Source of the DNA: Planctomycetota bacterium
GTDB lineage: Bacteria > Planctomycetota > Planctomycetia > Pirellulales > Pirellulaceae
NCBI GenBank assembly: GCA_024276655.1
Contig: JAJRWU010000096.1
Coordinates: 1 to 38,728 of the forward strand
DNA length: 38,728 nucleotides
Direction: 5' to 3'
Part shown: positions 13,832-22,056 of the stretch, piece after piece
Position numbering within the stretch: position 1 is the first letter of the stretch
How the letters are laid out: every line of letters starts with the position of its first letter
The notes under the pieces: model-generated
Seen by the model: the letters and a program-made list of their open reading frames with translations, nothing else
Database searches by the model: none
Told to the model about the DNA's origin: nothing
Made by a program: the position numbers and the translations under genes

Positions 13832-16741
13832 CAACGGCGCATGTTTTATGGCGGCAAAGGTTTCGGCCAGGTGCAGGCCGGTTTTGGAAAGGGGGTTTTG
13901 CGCCAGCTCCTCTGGCGTTCCTTCGGCCACGATGCCGCCGCCCGCAGGACCGGCGTCTGGGCCTAGGTCGATGATGTAATCGGCGGCGCGCATCAGTTGG
14001 GAATTGTGCTCGACAATGATCAGCGAATGGCCGACGTTCAAGAGTGCGTCGAAGCAGTCGAGCAGTTTGATAACATCGGAAAAATGCAGGCCCGCCGTCG
14101 GTTCGTCGAGCAAAAAGAGCGTGCGTTTGCGTTTGGAGGAAGAAAGATGGCTGGCCAGTTTGAGCCGTTTGGCTTCGCCGTCGGAAAGCGTGTTGGCGGG
14201 CTGGCCCAGGCGGAGGTATTCCAGTCCGACGTCGATCAGCCGACCCAGCTTGGCTTGTACTTTCGCCTGCCCGCGAAAGAAGGCGAAAGCTTCGCGAATG
14301 GTCATCTCGAGCACATCGGCGATGCTGCGGTTGCGGTAACGCACTTCGAGTATTTTCCGCTGGAAGCGGGCCCCGCCGCACTGCGCGCATTTCATGTAGA
14401 CGTCGGGCAGGAACTGCATGTCGATCTTGGTGAGGCCGTCGCCCTTGCAAGCGGTGCAGCGGCCGCCATCGACATTAAAACTGAAATGGCCGGCGGTGTA
14501 GTTGTGCGTGCGGGCTTCGAGCGTGGTGGCGAACACGTTTCGGATGTCGTCGAAGGCTTTGATGTAAGTGACCGGGTTGGAACGCGGCGAGCGCGCGATA
14601 GCCGACTGATCAATCGCCACGATTTCATCGATTTGCCCATCGCCGAATACGTCGTCGTAGGGCAACGCGGCCGGGGCCTCTTGTTTTTTTCGCCGCAACA
14701 ATGCGGGATACAGCGTGCCGTTGACTAAGCTGCTCTTGCCGGCGCCGCTCACGCCCGTGACCAAACACAACACGCCCAGCGGGAAGCGAACGGTGAGGTT
14801 CTTGAGGTTGTTTCCTCTTGCGCCTTGGAGTTGGATCCAGCCGCGCGTGGTCGGGCGGCGTTTGGCCGTGAGGCTGGCGCCCCGACGCCAAGTGAGATAT
14901 TCGCCCGTTAAACTGGCGCCGGGCGCTTGCAGCGCTTTAGGCTGGCCTTGAAACACGATTCGCCCGCCCCGCTCGCCCGCTTCCGGGCCCATTTCCACGA
15001 CTTCGTCGGCGGCGCGCAACATGCCTTCTTGGTGCTCCACCACGATCACCGTGTTGCCGCGATCGCGCAACTTCCGCACACATTCGATAATCGCCCGCAC
15101 ATCGTGGGGATGCAGGCTCACGGTCGGCTCATCGAGCACATACAGCATGTTCACCAAACTGGAGCCCAAGGCCGACGTCAACCGCACCCGTTGGATTTCG
15201 CCGCTGCACAACGTTCGCAAAGCGCGATTGATTTCCAGGTAGTCGAGGCCCACCTCTCGCAAGTAATGCAACCTTGTTGTTACCTGCCCCAGAAGCTGTT
15301 TTGAAATGGCCTCTTCGGCCGCCGAGAGTTCCAGCGTGTGGAAAAACTCTCGCGCCTCGCGCACCGGCAGCGCCGTGATTTCAGAGAAATTTTTATTGCC
15401 GACGCGCGTCGCGAGCGCCAGCCGATGCAACCTCGCGCCGCCGCAAGCGGGGCAACGCCGGTAGCTGCGCCAGCGACTGAGAAACACGCGGATGTGAACT
15501 TTGTATTTACGTTTTTCCAACCAGCGGAAGAAGCCGTCCAGGCCGCCAAAATCTCGCTCCGCGACACCCTCTTGAATCAGTTGCAGCGAACGGGCGTCTA
15601 GCTCGCAAAAAGGGAGGTCGGTCGGAATGCCGTAGTCGTCGGCTAGCGCCAGCAGTTCCTCTTTTTCATGGACATAGGCCGGCGTATTCCAAGGCGCGAT
15701 CGCGCCCTGGCGCAATGTTTTTCGAGGATGGGGCGCCACCAGGTTCATGTCGACGCCGACCACGTCGCCGAAACCTTCACAGGTGGGGCACGCGCCCAGA
15801 GGACTGCGCGCACTAAACAGACGCGGCTCCTGCGTGGGAAAATCGATCTGGCAGGTTTCGCAGCGGAGCGATTCACTAAAAGAAAGCCGGGCCCAATGTT
15901 GCCCCCCGATTTGACACACAATTGCCCGCCCCGACTGTTCCTCCGGCAGCGTTTCCGGTGTTGTGTTCACCAGCAACGTGCAGCGGCCTTCACTCTTGGC
16001 GTAGGCCGTTTCGAGGGAATCGCGAATTCGATTCTCATCGGCGCCGCCGCTGGTCAGGCGGTCGACGATGATTTGTAGCTGGAGCGCGGCGTCTGAGAAG
16101 CCCGGCTTTTTCAAAAAGCCGGGCTTCTGAACTGAGGCGTCGTTCAATGAAACGATATCTCCACTCGCCACCGCGCGGACAAAACCGTCTTCGCGCAGCT
16201 CGTCAATAACTTCCTGGAGCGATTCATCCGCCGCGACCGGGCGAGGAAAGGCGATCATGTATTTCAGCCCGGCGGGCCACGCGGTGATGACGCGAGCAAT
16301 TTCGTCGGGTGAAGCAGGTGAGACGGCGCTCCCGCATTGAGGGCAGAAAACACGGCCGATTTTAGCGAACAGCAGCCGCAGGAAATCGTCTATTTCGGTC
16401 ACGCCGCCAATCGTGGCGCGGCCGCCGCGCGTTAGCTCCCGCCGCCGGACCGCCACCGCCGGGGGGATGTTGTCGATGCGTTCGGCGGGCGGTTTTTCCA
16501 AACGCGTGAGAAACTGCCGCGTGTAGGCGGAAAAACTCTCAATATAACGCCGCTGCCCTTCTGCATGGAGCGTATCGAGCGCTAGGCTCGTTTTGCCGCT
16601 GCCGCTCACCCCGCAAATGGCAATCAGCTTCCGCAACGGCAAGTCAAGATCGACCTCTTGCAGGTTGTGCGTGGAAACGCCGCGAAGTTCTATAAAAGCA
16701 GACGACAACAATCGACTCCCGCCGACGAAAATACCTTGCAT
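13817..16741 (-). CDS. uvrA: UvrA-like excinuclease ATPase, divergent
   Basis: A 974-residue protein with the full UvrA layout: first Walker A G44-VSGSGKT51, the SAYTRQFL segment, a zinc module (CETCQ...CPTCEGFG), a further CPACGGARL motif, an NBD1 signature with LDEPTVSLH, a second Walker A (GVSGAGKSS), the large zinc module (CTACKGDG...CAQCGGARF) and an NBD2 signature with LDEPTAGLHF. UvrA scans DNA for damage and loads UvrB. The two ABC signatures are changed, LCSGE (511-515) and LSDGE (852-856) instead of LSGGE, so it may be a UvrA paralogue rather than the housekeeping copy. A palindromic element codes about residues 205-215. The start ATG 16741 is likely; a TTG a few codons later with GGGAG upstream is an alternative. 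Confidence 0.88.
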   Translation of the reverse strand: MQGIFVGGSRLLSSAFIELRGVSTHNLQEVDLDLPLRKLIAICGVSGSGKTSLALDTLHAEGQRRYIESFSAYTRQFLTRLEKPPAERIDNIPPAVAVRRRELTRGGRATIGGVTEIDDFLRLLFAKIGRVFCPQCGSAVSPASPDEIARVITAWPAGLKYMIAFPRPVAADESLQEVIDELREDGFVRAVASGDIVSLNDASVQKPGFLKKPGFSDAALQLQIIVDRLTSGGADENRIRDSLETAYAKSEGRCTLLVNTTPETLPEEQSGRAIVCQIGGQHWARLSFSESLRCETCQIDFPTQEPRLFSARSPLGACPTCEGFGDVVGVDMNLVAPHPRKTLRQGAIAPWNTPAYVHEKEELLALADDYGIPTDLPFCELDARSLQLIQEGVAERDFGGLDGFFRWLEKRKYKVHIRVFLSRWRSYRRCPACGGARLHRLALATRVGNKNFSEITALPVREAREFFHTLELSAAEEAISKQLLGQVTTRLHYLREVGLDYLEINRALRTLCSGEIQRVRLTSALGSSLVNMLYVLDEPTVSLHPHDVRAIIECVRKLRDRGNTVIVVEHQEGMLRAADEVVEMGPEAGERGGRIVFQGQPKALQAPGASLTGEYLTWRRGASLTAKRRPTTRGWIQLQGARGNNLKNLTVRFPLGVLCLVTGVSGAGKSSLVNGTLYPALLRRKKQEAPAALPYDDVFGDGQIDEIVAIDQSAIARSPRSNPVTYIKAFDDIRNVFATTLEARTHNYTAGHFSFNVDGGRCTACKGDGLTKIDMQFLPDVYMKCAQCGGARFQRKILEVRYRNRSIADVLEMTIREAFAFFRGQAKVQAKLGRLIDVGLEYLRLGQPANTLSDGEAKRLKLASHLSSSKRKRTLFLLDEPTAGLHFSDVIKLLDCFDALLNVGHSLIIVEHNSQLMRAADYIIDLGPDAGPAGGGIVAEGTPEELAQNPLSKTGLHLAETFAAIKHAPLERTR
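16097..16127. repeat. Palindromic element inside the uvrA-like coding sequence
   Basis: A 31-nt perfect inverted repeat, 14-nt arms GAAGCCCGGCTTTT, 3-nt loop. It is read from the minus strand as QKPGFLKKPGF, between two segments that align with UvrA (GDIVSLND before, LQLQIIVDRL after), so it is an in-frame insertion in an otherwise conserved region. It is twin to 2844-2874. Confidence 0.92.
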
Positions 16742-16755
16742 GCAAACTTTGCATG
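16739..16755. promoter_or_regulatory. Palindrome overlapping the uvrA-like start codon
   Basis: The 17-nt perfect palindrome CATGCAAACTTTGCATG covers the proposed ATG of the uvrA-like gene and lies in the 186-nt divergent spacer shared with the RDD gene. It could be an operator or a hairpin over the start. No matching regulator is known to me. Confidence 0.3.
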
Positions 16756-16927
16756 ATACGCTATTTTTCCCCGCCGGTGCAGCAACCGGCGCGGCCGGAA
16801 CAGTCAATCGGTTGCAGAGCGAACGCCGTTGGCGAATAATGGATGGTCTCTTCCCGATCTGCTCGGCTGAGCCGTTCTTGACGCCGAGGCAAGATGTCTG
16901 CTTGATGTTTTTGGTTTTGACGAGTAT

Positions 16928-17794
16928 ATGCCCGACATTCCACAACTCGACTCCACGATTTCCGTGGTCACGCCCGAGAATATCTCGTTCGACTATCGGG
17001 TGGCCGGTCCGTTCCAACGGTTGCCGGCGTATCTGCTCGATTTGATGTTGGCGGCGGTGTTGTTTTTGTTCATCCAGATTGGGTTGTCGCTGACCTTGGG
17101 CTGGCTGGGGAGCGGGTTGGCTACGGGTGCTTCATTGATTATCTGGTTTGCGATTTTCTGGTTCTATGGCGGAATCTTCGAGACCTGGATGAACGGCCAA
17201 ACTCCGGGCAAGCGTCTGATGGGGCTGCGCGTCTTGACGGTCGACGGCACGCCGATCAACGGCATGCAAGCCGTGATGCGGAATGTGTTGCGATTGGCCG
17301 ATTCCATGCCTTTGCTGTCGTTGGAGGTTTTGCAAATTCCCGTTCCGGTGTACGTCATTCCGACCTTTGTGTTGGGCGTTGCCGTGATGGCCGTGAATCG
17401 GCGTTATCAACGCCTGGGCGATATTGTTTGCGGCACGTTGGTGGTGGTGGAGGAGCCGTCTTGGCGGCTGAGCGGCGTGGCCAAAATCGACGATTCCCGA
17501 GCCGCCCAACTGGCTGAATTCATTCCGCCGAACTTTCGCGTCAGCCGCACGCTGGCCCGCGCGCTGGCTTCGTACGTTGATCGGCGCCGCTTTTTGAGCC
17601 GAGAGCGGCGGTCGGAAATCGCCTCCCCGCTGGCCGACCCGCTGTTGCAGCAGTTTCAATTGCCCCCCGACACCAGCCCCGACCTGCTACTGTGTTCACT
17701 GTATTTGAAGACGTTTGTGTCCAACCGCGTTGAAGGCGCCCCGCGGAAACGCGCAGCGAACGACTCGCCGTTCACGAACGCCGAATCGGTTTAA
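16928..17794 (+). CDS. RDD family membrane protein
   Basis: A 288-residue protein beginning at ATG 16928. The RDD domain occupies about 20-185: FQRLPAYLLDLMLAAVLF with the Arg/Asp pair, a second hydrophobic hairpin, GQTPGKRLMGLRV, and YQRLGDIVCGTLVV near its end. The last ~100 residues are soluble and Arg-rich. RDD proteins are small membrane proteins, some linked to ion transport. It is the first gene of the eight-gene plus-strand operon, divergent from the uvrA-like gene, and such proteins often lie beside SpoIIM and MoxR/DUF58 genes. Confidence 0.9.
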   Translation: MPDIPQLDSTISVVTPENISFDYRVAGPFQRLPAYLLDLMLAAVLFLFIQIGLSLTLGWLGSGLATGASLIIWFAIFWFYGGIFETWMNGQTPGKRLMGLRVLTVDGTPINGMQAVMRNVLRLADSMPLLSLEVLQIPVPVYVIPTFVLGVAVMAVNRRYQRLGDIVCGTLVVVEEPSWRLSGVAKIDDSRAAQLAEFIPPNFRVSRTLARALASYVDRRRFLSRERRSEIASPLADPLLQQFQLPPDTSPDLLLCSLYLKTFVSNRVEGAPRKRAANDSPFTNAESV

Positions 17795-17804
17795 AAAGGA
17801 ACGA

Positions 17805-17847
17805 TCATACGGAAGGAAGGAACATGCGGAAGGAACATGCGGAAGGA
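17805..17847 (+). repeat. Tandem repeats of a Shine-Dalgarno-like word
   Basis: Three related 13-mers follow one another: TCATACGGAAGGA, then (after AGGA) ACATGCGGAAGGA twice. They fill the space between the RDD gene and the SpoIIM-like gene. Each contains AAGGA, and the last lies about 8 nt before the TTG start at 17856. Confidence 0.7.
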
Positions 17848-17855
17848 ACAGAGCC

Positions 17856-18827
17856 TTGAAAGTTTCTGAATTACTCGAACAGCGCCGCGAGAACTGGCAG
17901 GAGTTGGAGCGGCTCTGTCTGATCATGGAATCTCGCCGCCGAAAAAGTTTGGGCGCCGCCACGCTGAGCCGCTTTGCGGCCTTGTATCGGGCGGCCTGCG
18001 CCGATTTGGCCTTGGCCGACGCATACCAACTGCCGACGAATAATGTTCAATATCTGCATTTGTTGGTGGGCCGCGCACACAACCAACTGTATCGGAGCCG
18101 AAAATTCGCCTTCGGAAAGTGGATCGAGTCGTTGCTGGTGGACGTCCCCCAGCAGATTTTTCAAGACCGTTGCGTGCAGGCGGTCTTCTGCCTGTTTTGG
18201 GGCGTCTTCACACTGTCGGCGGTGTTCGCTTCCTCGGAAGAACTCTGGCCTGGGTTTGCCGAGAGCATTATGGGCGAAGACGCTATCAGCCAGATGGAGG
18301 AAAGTTTTTCCGAGCCGATCGATGGCCGCAATCCCAACCAGGATTTCGCCATGGCCGGGTTTTATATCCAACACAACACCGGTATCGGCCTGCGCTGTTT
18401 CGCCCTGGGGATTGCCGTCGTGCCGGGAATCTGGACCACCCTCTTCAACGCCGCTTCCTTAGGCGCCGCCTTCGGTTTCATGGCCCGGCCCGACGTGCCG
18501 CAGGGCGTGAACTTTTTTAACTTTGTCACCGCGCACGGGCCGTTTGAACTCACGGCCATTGTGCTTTCAGCCGGCGCCGGGCTGCGAATCGGCTTCTCTT
18601 GGATCCACACCCAAGGCTGGACCCGATCGGCCGCGCTGCGCATCGGCGCCCAAAACGCGATGCCCATCATGGGCGCCGCCATGGTGATGTTTTTTCTGGC
18701 CGCCTTGATCGAAGGCTTCGTATCTCCTTCCGGATTTCCGCTCTGGTCGAAACAGGTCGTGGGAATCGTTTCCAGTGGTATGCTGATGTTTCATTTTCTT
18801 GTGCTGGGTTACCCGCGGAGGGCGTGA
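17856..18827 (+). CDS. Stage II sporulation protein M-like membrane protein
   Basis: A 323-residue protein of the SpoIIM-like family. The first ~110 residues are soluble and helical (ELLEQRRENWQELERL, LSRFAALYRAACADLA). The rest holds about five membrane segments with the family stretch GFYIQHNTGIGLRCFALGI and FVTAHGPFELTAIVLSAGAGLRIG, including the conserved HG.FEL motif. The start TTG 17856 is chosen over an upstream overlap with the RDD gene because AAGGA precedes it at 8 nt. Not evidence of sporulation: this family is common in non-sporulating bacteria beside MoxR/DUF58 genes. Confidence 0.9.
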   Translation: MKVSELLEQRRENWQELERLCLIMESRRRKSLGAATLSRFAALYRAACADLALADAYQLPTNNVQYLHLLVGRAHNQLYRSRKFAFGKWIESLLVDVPQQIFQDRCVQAVFCLFWGVFTLSAVFASSEELWPGFAESIMGEDAISQMEESFSEPIDGRNPNQDFAMAGFYIQHNTGIGLRCFALGIAVVPGIWTTLFNAASLGAAFGFMARPDVPQGVNFFNFVTAHGPFELTAIVLSAGAGLRIGFSWIHTQGWTRSAALRIGAQNAMPIMGAAMVMFFLAALIEGFVSPSGFPLWSKQVVGIVSSGMLMFHFLVLGYPRRA

Positions 18828-18828
18828 A

Positions 18829-19716
18829 TTGCAATTAGACAAAACGAGAATTGCCATCCGGCAGCGCGGAGTCCTAGATATTCTAGATGTATCGCTGCAC
18901 ATGTTGTGGATTTACGGCAGGCCGATCGGGGCGACGTTTATTCTGGGCGCGGCGGCGTTCGCCCTGCTGAACCACGCCCTGATTGGCTGGATGGCCGACG
19001 TCGAATATGCGGAAGAAACGCCCTGGCGCTACCTCTGGTACATGAGTGTTCTGGTGTATGTTGAAGCGCCGTTGGCGGCGGCGTTTTGTACGGCGTATCT
19101 GGGCCGAGTCGTTTTTGAGCAGAGTTGCCGTTCCGGGGAAATCATGTCGGACGTGCTCGGCATGTGGGGCCATTTGTTGTGGGGTTTCGTCGTACTGCGG
19201 GGGATTGGCTTGGTCTGGCTGCTGGTGTTGTCGGTCGAACACACCGAAGACCCCGCCTACGGAGTGCTGGCTCTGCTGTTTTTCTTAATGTTGTTGGTGT
19301 TTGGCTTGCGGGCGTCGCGGCCTTATCTCGGCGAAGTCATTCTGCTGGAGCGAAACCCGCTGTTGCGATCTCGTTCTGGCGGCATGACGATCGGCGCTCG
19401 CAGTCAGATGCTGCACAATCCCAACTCCAGCGAGTTGATCGGACGGGGCCTGGGCGGGGCGCTTATTTGCACTCTTTTTTTGCTCGCGATCGTCGCCACG
19501 TGTTCGTTTGTTTCGGGTGTTTTTTTTGGCGCCTGGGATTTCGGCCCAATTTTGGTTCAGATTTTCATACCGGCTTCAATGTGGGGCATGGCTATGTTTT
19601 TCTGCGTGGTGCGTTATTTGAGTTACCTCGATTTGCGCATTCGCCAGGAAGGCTGGGAGGTTGAGTTATTGGTGCGGGCTGAAGCGAATCGTTTGCAAAC
19701 GAGGAATATCGGATGA
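18829..19716 (+). CDS. Hypothetical multi-pass membrane protein of the MoxR/DUF58 operon
   Basis: A 295-residue protein with about six hydrophobic segments and an LERNPLLRSRSG loop in the middle. I do not recognise a named domain. The start is TTG 18829: a strong GGAGG lies 7 nt upstream, within the end of the preceding gene, and the stop of that gene is one base away. Its last codons overlap the next gene (ATGA). Position and coupling suggest that it works with the SpoIIM-like and DUF4129 proteins in the membrane. Confidence 0.8.
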   Translation: MQLDKTRIAIRQRGVLDILDVSLHMLWIYGRPIGATFILGAAAFALLNHALIGWMADVEYAEETPWRYLWYMSVLVYVEAPLAAAFCTAYLGRVVFEQSCRSGEIMSDVLGMWGHLLWGFVVLRGIGLVWLLVLSVEHTEDPAYGVLALLFFLMLLVFGLRASRPYLGEVILLERNPLLRSRSGGMTIGARSQMLHNPNSSELIGRGLGGALICTLFLLAIVATCSFVSGVFFGAWDFGPILVQIFIPASMWGMAMFFCVVRYLSYLDLRIRQEGWEVELLVRAEANRLQTRNIG

Positions 19717-20465
19717 GGCGCCTGGTGCTATTTCTCCTGCTGACGCGAGCATTCTGCGGGGGCGTGTACGCGCTGGCCGATGAGAACATCGAAGCGGGCA
19801 GGCGCGCGCTGCAAGAGGCGGGCGATTTCCCCTGGTACGACGCCGAAGCCGACCAACTGCGCCGGGTTCCGTTGAAGCCTATCGCGGAGCCGCAAGCCAA
19901 CTACAGCGAGTGGGAGGCGCCCGCCGGCCCCAATTGGCTGGCGAATTTTTTCGCCCAGTTAGCGCCGTTCATAAGGTGGTTTGTCTGGGCGCTGATCGTG
20001 GCCGCGGCCGTGGGTTTGCTGGCGTTGTTGGCGTATGCCTTGACGCGCCGTCAGGGCGGCGTCTCTCCGGGAGGGGCGGGCGTCGACGTCTTGGATCTGC
20101 GGCGTGAAGAAGAAAGCATCGAGAGGCTGCCGTTTCAATTGCGCCAACCGAAAGCTGATTTACTGTCCGAAATTCGCCGGCAGTACGAAGCGGGAAAGTA
20201 CAAGGAAGCGATTGTCTATTTGTTTAGCTACCAATTGGTTTTGCTTGATCGGTATCACCACATTCATCTCGCCAAGGGCAAAACCAACCGCCAATATTTG
20301 CGTGAAATGGGGGCGGCGGGCGAACTTCGCCGCTTGCTGCGCGGTACGATGTCTGCGTTTGAAGACGTCTTTTTCGGCGACCATTCGCTCGATCGTCAAG
20401 GATTCGAGGCCTGTTGGAAGTCGCTCGACGAGTTTCAACGTCTGACCGCCGAGGGCTCGCCATGA
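19713..20465 (+). CDS. DUF4129-type membrane protein
   Basis: A 250-residue protein: signal peptide at 1-21, a short exported part with FPWYDAEADQLRRVPL, one membrane helix at about 86-110, and a cytoplasmic helical domain at about 148-240 (YEAGKYKEAIVYLFSYQLVL, LDRYHHIHLAKGKTNRQYLRE) matching the DUF4129 pattern. Homologues commonly lie beside MoxR and DUF58 genes, sometimes fused to transglutaminase-like proteins; none is present here. ATG 19713 overlaps the previous stop by four bases and the next start overlaps its own stop, so translation is coupled on both sides. Confidence 0.85.
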   Translation: MRRLVLFLLLTRAFCGGVYALADENIEAGRRALQEAGDFPWYDAEADQLRRVPLKPIAEPQANYSEWEAPAGPNWLANFFAQLAPFIRWFVWALIVAAAVGLLALLAYALTRRQGGVSPGGAGVDVLDLRREEESIERLPFQLRQPKADLLSEIRRQYEAGKYKEAIVYLFSYQLVLLDRYHHIHLAKGKTNRQYLREMGAAGELRRLLRGTMSAFEDVFFGDHSLDRQGFEACWKSLDEFQRLTAEGSP

Positions 20466-21619
20466 CCAGCCAATCGTCGAACGGCTCACTCTTGCAGTGG
20501 CTGCGCGCGCAACGGCCCATGCTGGTGTTCGCGGCGTTGGCGGGCGCTGTCGGCTTGTTGTTTTACGCCCTGGTGTTTGCTCGACATAAATCGGCCGACG
20601 ATATCAGCGTGGTGTACGGCCAGCGCAATTCCGGCGATGGGCGGCTGAGCATCAATGGCACGGCGGTGCTGGCCGAAATGTTCGAAGACGCCGGGTTCCG
20701 CGTCAGCAGTTGGAACCGGCTCTCGCCAAAACTCCACCGGGCCAAGGTGATTATCTGGACGCCCGACGACTTCGCCGTTCCCACGCCCGAACAACGGCAG
20801 TGGTTGGAAGACTGGTTGTCTGAAGACTCTTACCGCCGGTTGGTTTACATCGGCCGAGATTACGACGCCGAACTCGATTACTGGCGAAAAACCGGCGCGC
20901 GGGCGCCGGTCGAGCAGTCGGCCGAAATCGACCGCCGAATCGCGAGAAAAAAGGCCGCACAAGATAACCCGGAACGAACTTTTTCCGTTTCACCCAAAGC
21001 CGCTCCGTATGACGAAACCGATGCCGAGTGGTTTACCAAGGAGCAAGAACCGAACAGCATGAAATTGGGCCGCCGGCCAAGCAAGCTTTCCGGCCCCTGG
21101 AGCGAAGGCGTTCACGCCGAAATCGCGGAACTGCGCCTCAACACATTGTTGCGAGCGCCCGAAAACGAAGAGCCCGATCCTGCCGCCCAAAAAAATAAAT
21201 ACGAATATGACTTTGGCTACGACTACGATTTCGAGGTCGATCCCGGCCCCCTATTCGCTGAAGTGCTGCTCCGCGTCGACGACGACGAATTCGTCACTCG
21301 GCTAACGCGAGACGATTGGTGGGAAGGCGAAATTTTAGTGGTGGCCAACGGGTCGTTCCTGTTGAATATGCCGCTGGTGAACTCCGAGCACCGAAAGCTG
21401 GCCGGAAAACTGATCGACGAGTGCGGTGAACCCGACAAACTCGTGTTCCTCGAAAGCGGCGTTGGCGGGCCGCCGATCCGAAAAAACGACGACTCGAATC
21501 GTCTGACCGGCCTGGAAATGCTGTTTGTCGCGCCGCTGAACGTTATTCTGCTGCATTTTCTCGCGATGGGCGTCGTGTTGCTGGTTTGCTATTTTCCCAT
21601 TTTTGGCCGCCCTCGCTAA
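20462..21619 (+). CDS. DUF4350-type membrane-anchored protein
   Basis: A 385-residue protein with a membrane helix at about 20-40 and a second at about 355-380. The region 62-105 (RLSINGTAVLAEMFEDAGFR then SSWNRLSPKLHRAKVIIW) matches the DUF4350 pattern of a Rossmann-like domain that follows the first helix. Acidic linkers rich in Asp/Tyr lie at about 230-265. It ends PIFGRPR at TAA 21617-21619. The same frame continues directly with a TTG and a further 139 codons, which look like the cytoplasmic tail normally found on this protein, so the gene may be interrupted. Confidence 0.85.
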   Translation: MTSQSSNGSLLQWLRAQRPMLVFAALAGAVGLLFYALVFARHKSADDISVVYGQRNSGDGRLSINGTAVLAEMFEDAGFRVSSWNRLSPKLHRAKVIIWTPDDFAVPTPEQRQWLEDWLSEDSYRRLVYIGRDYDAELDYWRKTGARAPVEQSAEIDRRIARKKAAQDNPERTFSVSPKAAPYDETDAEWFTKEQEPNSMKLGRRPSKLSGPWSEGVHAEIAELRLNTLLRAPENEEPDPAAQKNKYEYDFGYDYDFEVDPGPLFAEVLLRVDDDEFVTRLTRDDWWEGEILVVANGSFLLNMPLVNSEHRKLAGKLIDECGEPDKLVFLESGVGGPPIRKNDDSNRLTGLEMLFVAPLNVILLHFLAMGVVLLVCYFPIFGRPR

Positions 21620-22039
21620 TTGAAGCCGGAAAACGTTTCCGATTTCTCCAGACATATCGAGGCCATGGGCGAACAACTGGAAGCCATCGGGGAACTGGGT
21701 TACTGCGTGGGGAGGTTACGGTACTATAACGAACATGTCCGACAGGAAACCTCTTCTTCCACGCGCAGCGCGCCGGCCAATGTCAAGCGGCGCCCGCTGC
21801 ACATTCGAATCACGACTCCAATCGCGCCCGGCGCTCACGACCGCCGCGTGGTCGAGGATTTCGGCAAGCAGGTGCATGAGCGGGGCATCGGTCAGGTTCT
21901 GCACACCGCCTTCGACGCCGACGGAATCGAGATCATCCTTTCAACGCCCGCCGCCGCCGAGACGCTGGTGGAAATCCAAACCTTACTGGAAGAATTTCAG
22001 CTCGTCGACAACAGCATTGTTTCCGAACTGGCCCGTTAA
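21620..22039 (+). CDS. In-frame follow-on ORF after the DUF4350 gene
   Basis: A 139-codon frame that starts with TTG immediately after the TAA of the DUF4350 gene and in the same frame. Its first ~40 residues (VSDFSRHIEAMGEQLEAIG, YCVGRLRYYNEHV) look like the cytoplasmic C-terminal tail of DUF4350 proteins. After a Ser/Arg linker the second half (HIRITTPIAPGAHDRRVVED to the end) is a compact alpha/beta unit I do not recognise. No good Shine-Dalgarno sequence precedes the TTG. It could be a readthrough extension, a separate coupled protein (perhaps from ATG 21665), or a remnant of a fused gene. Confidence 0.55.
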   Translation: MKPENVSDFSRHIEAMGEQLEAIGELGYCVGRLRYYNEHVRQETSSSTRSAPANVKRRPLHIRITTPIAPGAHDRRVVEDFGKQVHERGIGQVLHTAFDADGIEIILSTPAAAETLVEIQTLLEEFQLVDNSIVSELAR

Positions 22040-22056
22040 CCATTTAGGCCCACAAC

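Noticed and set aside
13603-13842. Longer N-terminus of the GH2-like protein
   Set aside because: The DNA consists of inverted repeats and overlaps the end of the uvrA-like gene.
16742-17017. Longer N-terminus of the uvrA-like protein
   Set aside because: It would overlap the divergent RDD gene and has no UvrA similarity; the family begins shortly after the ATG at 16741.
17856-18827. Evidence for sporulation from the SpoIIM-like protein
   Set aside because: The family is widespread in non-sporulating bacteria and no other sporulation gene is present.
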